A stretch of DNA of 64,000 bases from Cymbomonas tetramitiformis. Lineage: Eukaryota; Chlorophyta; Pyramimonadophyceae; Pyramimonadales; Pyramimonadaceae. A program made the translations under genes and the position numbers. The number at the start of each line of letters is the position of its first letter. The first letter of the stretch is position 1. The notes under the pieces were generated by a model that had not been told where the DNA came from, searched no databases, and saw nothing but the letters and a program-made list of their open reading frames with translations. The stretch lies in the NCBI GenBank assembly GCA_001247695.2, contig LGRX02029125.1, forward strand, positions 1-64,000, read 5' to 3'. Positions 62,801 to 64,000 of this stretch are shown in pieces.

Positions 62801-63430
62801 TGGTAATTAGTCCGTTTTTCCGCGTCGCTTCCTGAAAAATTCTGTTTCTGCGTATTCTGATTGCGCCCCCCTTGCGTAATGCCTTTCGCCCGACGTTTCT
62901 TTCTTGAAATCTAGAACAATGTGTCGTGCGTTTCTGCTTCGTGTTGGTGGGTGCGTGGTTGTGGAATTCAGGTGCTCTAGGAGTGGCGATCTCCGAGCAC
63001 TTTGATCCGCGACGTAGTTTGGTACAACTACATGGCAATGGAGGAGGTAGCTTGGGGCCCTTGGTCCTCCCTCCCCTTTGCGAATGTACTTTGAGTCTGT
63101 TCTGTCCTCGGATGGAACGGCTGCTGGCGTAGCGTGGGTGCCTTGCAGGTGAATCGCGCTGCTGCGGTCCTTCGGGATCTACACGGGGATTAGTATCGGG
63201 CCCCTCCGTCCGGCCGCTCGGGCCGCTCGGGGGCCCGAGCGGCCCGAACGGCCCAAACATTCTTAACATTCTAAGATTTCGCAAAATAGGGCTCCCATAC
63301 TTAAGCCCATACTTAAGGAGGGTAACGCGTCGGTCCGCGTCGACGCCTGCGTTTTCCCATACTTAAGAAAATTTAATTTTTTTCTTCATACTTAAGGAAT
63401 ATACACTGACTCCCCCCTCCCACCCTGACC
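59891..63430. other. no supported gene
   Basis: It includes the CACCAT microsatellite (listed separately), G/C palindrome CTCGGGCCGCTCGGGGGCCC-type hairpins at about 63205-63255, and 'cccatacttaag' repeats (63290-63400) shared with the MITEs at 228 and 41087. A minus-strand stretch at 61690-61900 ('[11 protein letters not shown]', '[19 protein letters not shown]') could be an exon, but I cannot place it in a gene. Confidence 0.5.
61330..61560. repeat. CACCAT/CACTAT microsatellite
   Basis: About 230 bp of hexamer and trinucleotide repeats (ATTCCT, then CACCAT, then ATTATC). It reads as poly-His or poly-Ser-Pro in different frames, so the ORFs across it are artefacts. Confidence 0.95.
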
Positions 63431-63507
63431 AGGGACTCAGGGGGTATAACCCAGTCGCATGCGAGTGTCAAACGTGCGTCAGGGAGTCGAACCCAACGAC
63501 AGAGCTT

Positions 63508-63594
63508 GACAATCGTATACGATTGTCACACGTGAGTTTGGTTGTCGGACCTAGTGCACCTGCTTGACAATCGTATACGATTGTCACACGTGAG
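63508..63594. repeat. duplicated TGACAATCGTATACGATTGTCA palindrome
   Basis: Two copies (about 63507-63528 and 63564-63585) of a 22-bp perfect palindrome centred on GTATAC, each followed by CACGTGAGT. They stand just outside the diverged A repeat. Confidence 0.75.
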
Positions 63595-63624
63595 TCTGGG
63601 TGTCAGGTGTGCTTCACATAGACA

Positions 63625-63979
63625 TACAAGCACAAGTCCACAAAATGTATAACTTCACAAGCAAAAGAATGTCATATATCATAAATTACTGTATCATAAC
63701 ACTGCTGTTTTCGCGGTCTGAGCGAGCACTTCCCTTTTCGGGACTCACTGTTACGAAGGCAAAACAAAAATGAGCGTCTGCCTCACCCTGCTACGCCGCC
63801 CTACATATCACAGCTGCTATCTCCAAACAAGGTGTAACACCCATCCGTACTTCCGTACCCTGTCACTGTCGTAACCACTCGCGCGTATCGTACTGCGCGT
63901 GTCATATGTTCGTCACAGAGACTACTGTCCCCAGTGTCACAACCCGGCTAAGGTACACGACAAGCCGCGGTTTGTGACA
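63625..63979. repeat. diverged copy of retrotransposon repeat A
   Basis: Similar to 40640-40990, sharing 'CACTGCTGTTTTCGCGGTCT', 'GTTACGAAGGCAAAACAAAA' and the GTTTGTGACA end at 63979, with roughly 85 percent identity by eye. It could be a solo repeat or the end of another element running beyond the window. Confidence 0.75.
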
Positions 63980-64000
63980 TGCGGTTGCGAATCAGCGGCC

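Noticed and set aside
63205..63260. Transcription terminator hairpin
   Set aside because: It is a strong GC palindrome but there is no gene ending next to it, and eukaryotic genes do not use such terminators.
62793..63284. 163-residue minus-strand ORF
   Set aside because: Gly/Pro/Arg-rich composition follows from the GC palindrome and flanking sequence. There is no domain or splice support.

Overview
This is nuclear DNA of a eukaryote, most likely a green-lineage alga. The evidence is a 697-residue RWP-RK transcription factor, a proteasome gene with nine GT-AG introns that reassembles to 422 codons in perfect phase, and dense nested transposable elements. The species cannot be fixed from the sequence. 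A large-genome prasinophyte or a charophyte-like alga would fit (inference). There are only two clear host genes: RPN6 (46074-49400, minus strand) and the RWP-RK/RING gene (57475-59890, plus strand). Most of the rest is mobile DNA.

Region 1-20 kb is a three-level nest. A degraded gene ending in a chromodomain (1352-3180, continuing at 19703-20027) was hit by a TA-flanked MITE (2664-3015). It was also hit by a hAT-type element (3181-19702) with a perfect 8-bp target duplication AGTAAGAT. Inside that hAT, within its 23-bp repeat array, sits a 14,953-bp Mutator-like element (4181-19133) flanked by the 9-bp duplication CTATATATG. It encodes a MULE transposase with a C-terminal PHD finger. It also carries intronless cargo: a TET/JBP-like 2OG-Fe(II) dioxygenase, an adjacent SAM methyltransferase with an SSLPY motif, a family of three small Cys-rich paralogues, a frameshifted Cys-rich gene, a basic protein, a tRNA-like cluster, and six ~110-bp near-perfect palindromes. 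Five of the six palindromes lie within about 300 bp upstream of the start codons of cargo genes.

Region 20.9-41 kb is one ~15-kb Ty3/gypsy-like retrotransposon on the minus strand, flanked by a 4-bp AATA duplication. It encodes Gag-protease, an unknown ORF, and a Pol with several membrane-type segments at its N terminus, then RT, RNase H, a DNMT3-like cytosine-C5 methyltransferase and an integrase. The integrase frame ran on into a PHD finger plus a second methyltransferase-like domain. An autonomous hAT (22990-28071, 8-bp duplication GGAATGGC) now separates those two parts. The ends of the retrotransposon are not simple LTRs. They are split direct repeats in the order A1-ORFs-B1-A2-B2, a layout known from tyrosine-recombinase retroelements but here combined with a DDE integrase.

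Region 41-46 kb holds MITEs, one nested in another, and a small 5'-incomplete cytosine methyltransferase gene whose last codons were replaced by a MITE of the same family as the one at 2.7 kb. Region 46-49.4 kb is RPN6. Region 51-55.7 kb is a decayed chromodomain gypsy element with an 84-nt intron in its integrase and a 1.8-kb mini-LTR element (5-bp duplication GTGAA) inserted in it. Region 57.5-59.9 kb is the RWP-RK/RING gene. The right edge (63.6-64 kb) carries a diverged copy of the retrotransposon's A repeat.

The theme is DNA-modification and chromatin-reader functions carried by unrelated transposon classes: two C5 methyltransferases, two SAM methyltransferases with PPY-like motifs, a TET/JBP-like oxygenase, two PHD fingers and two chromodomains.
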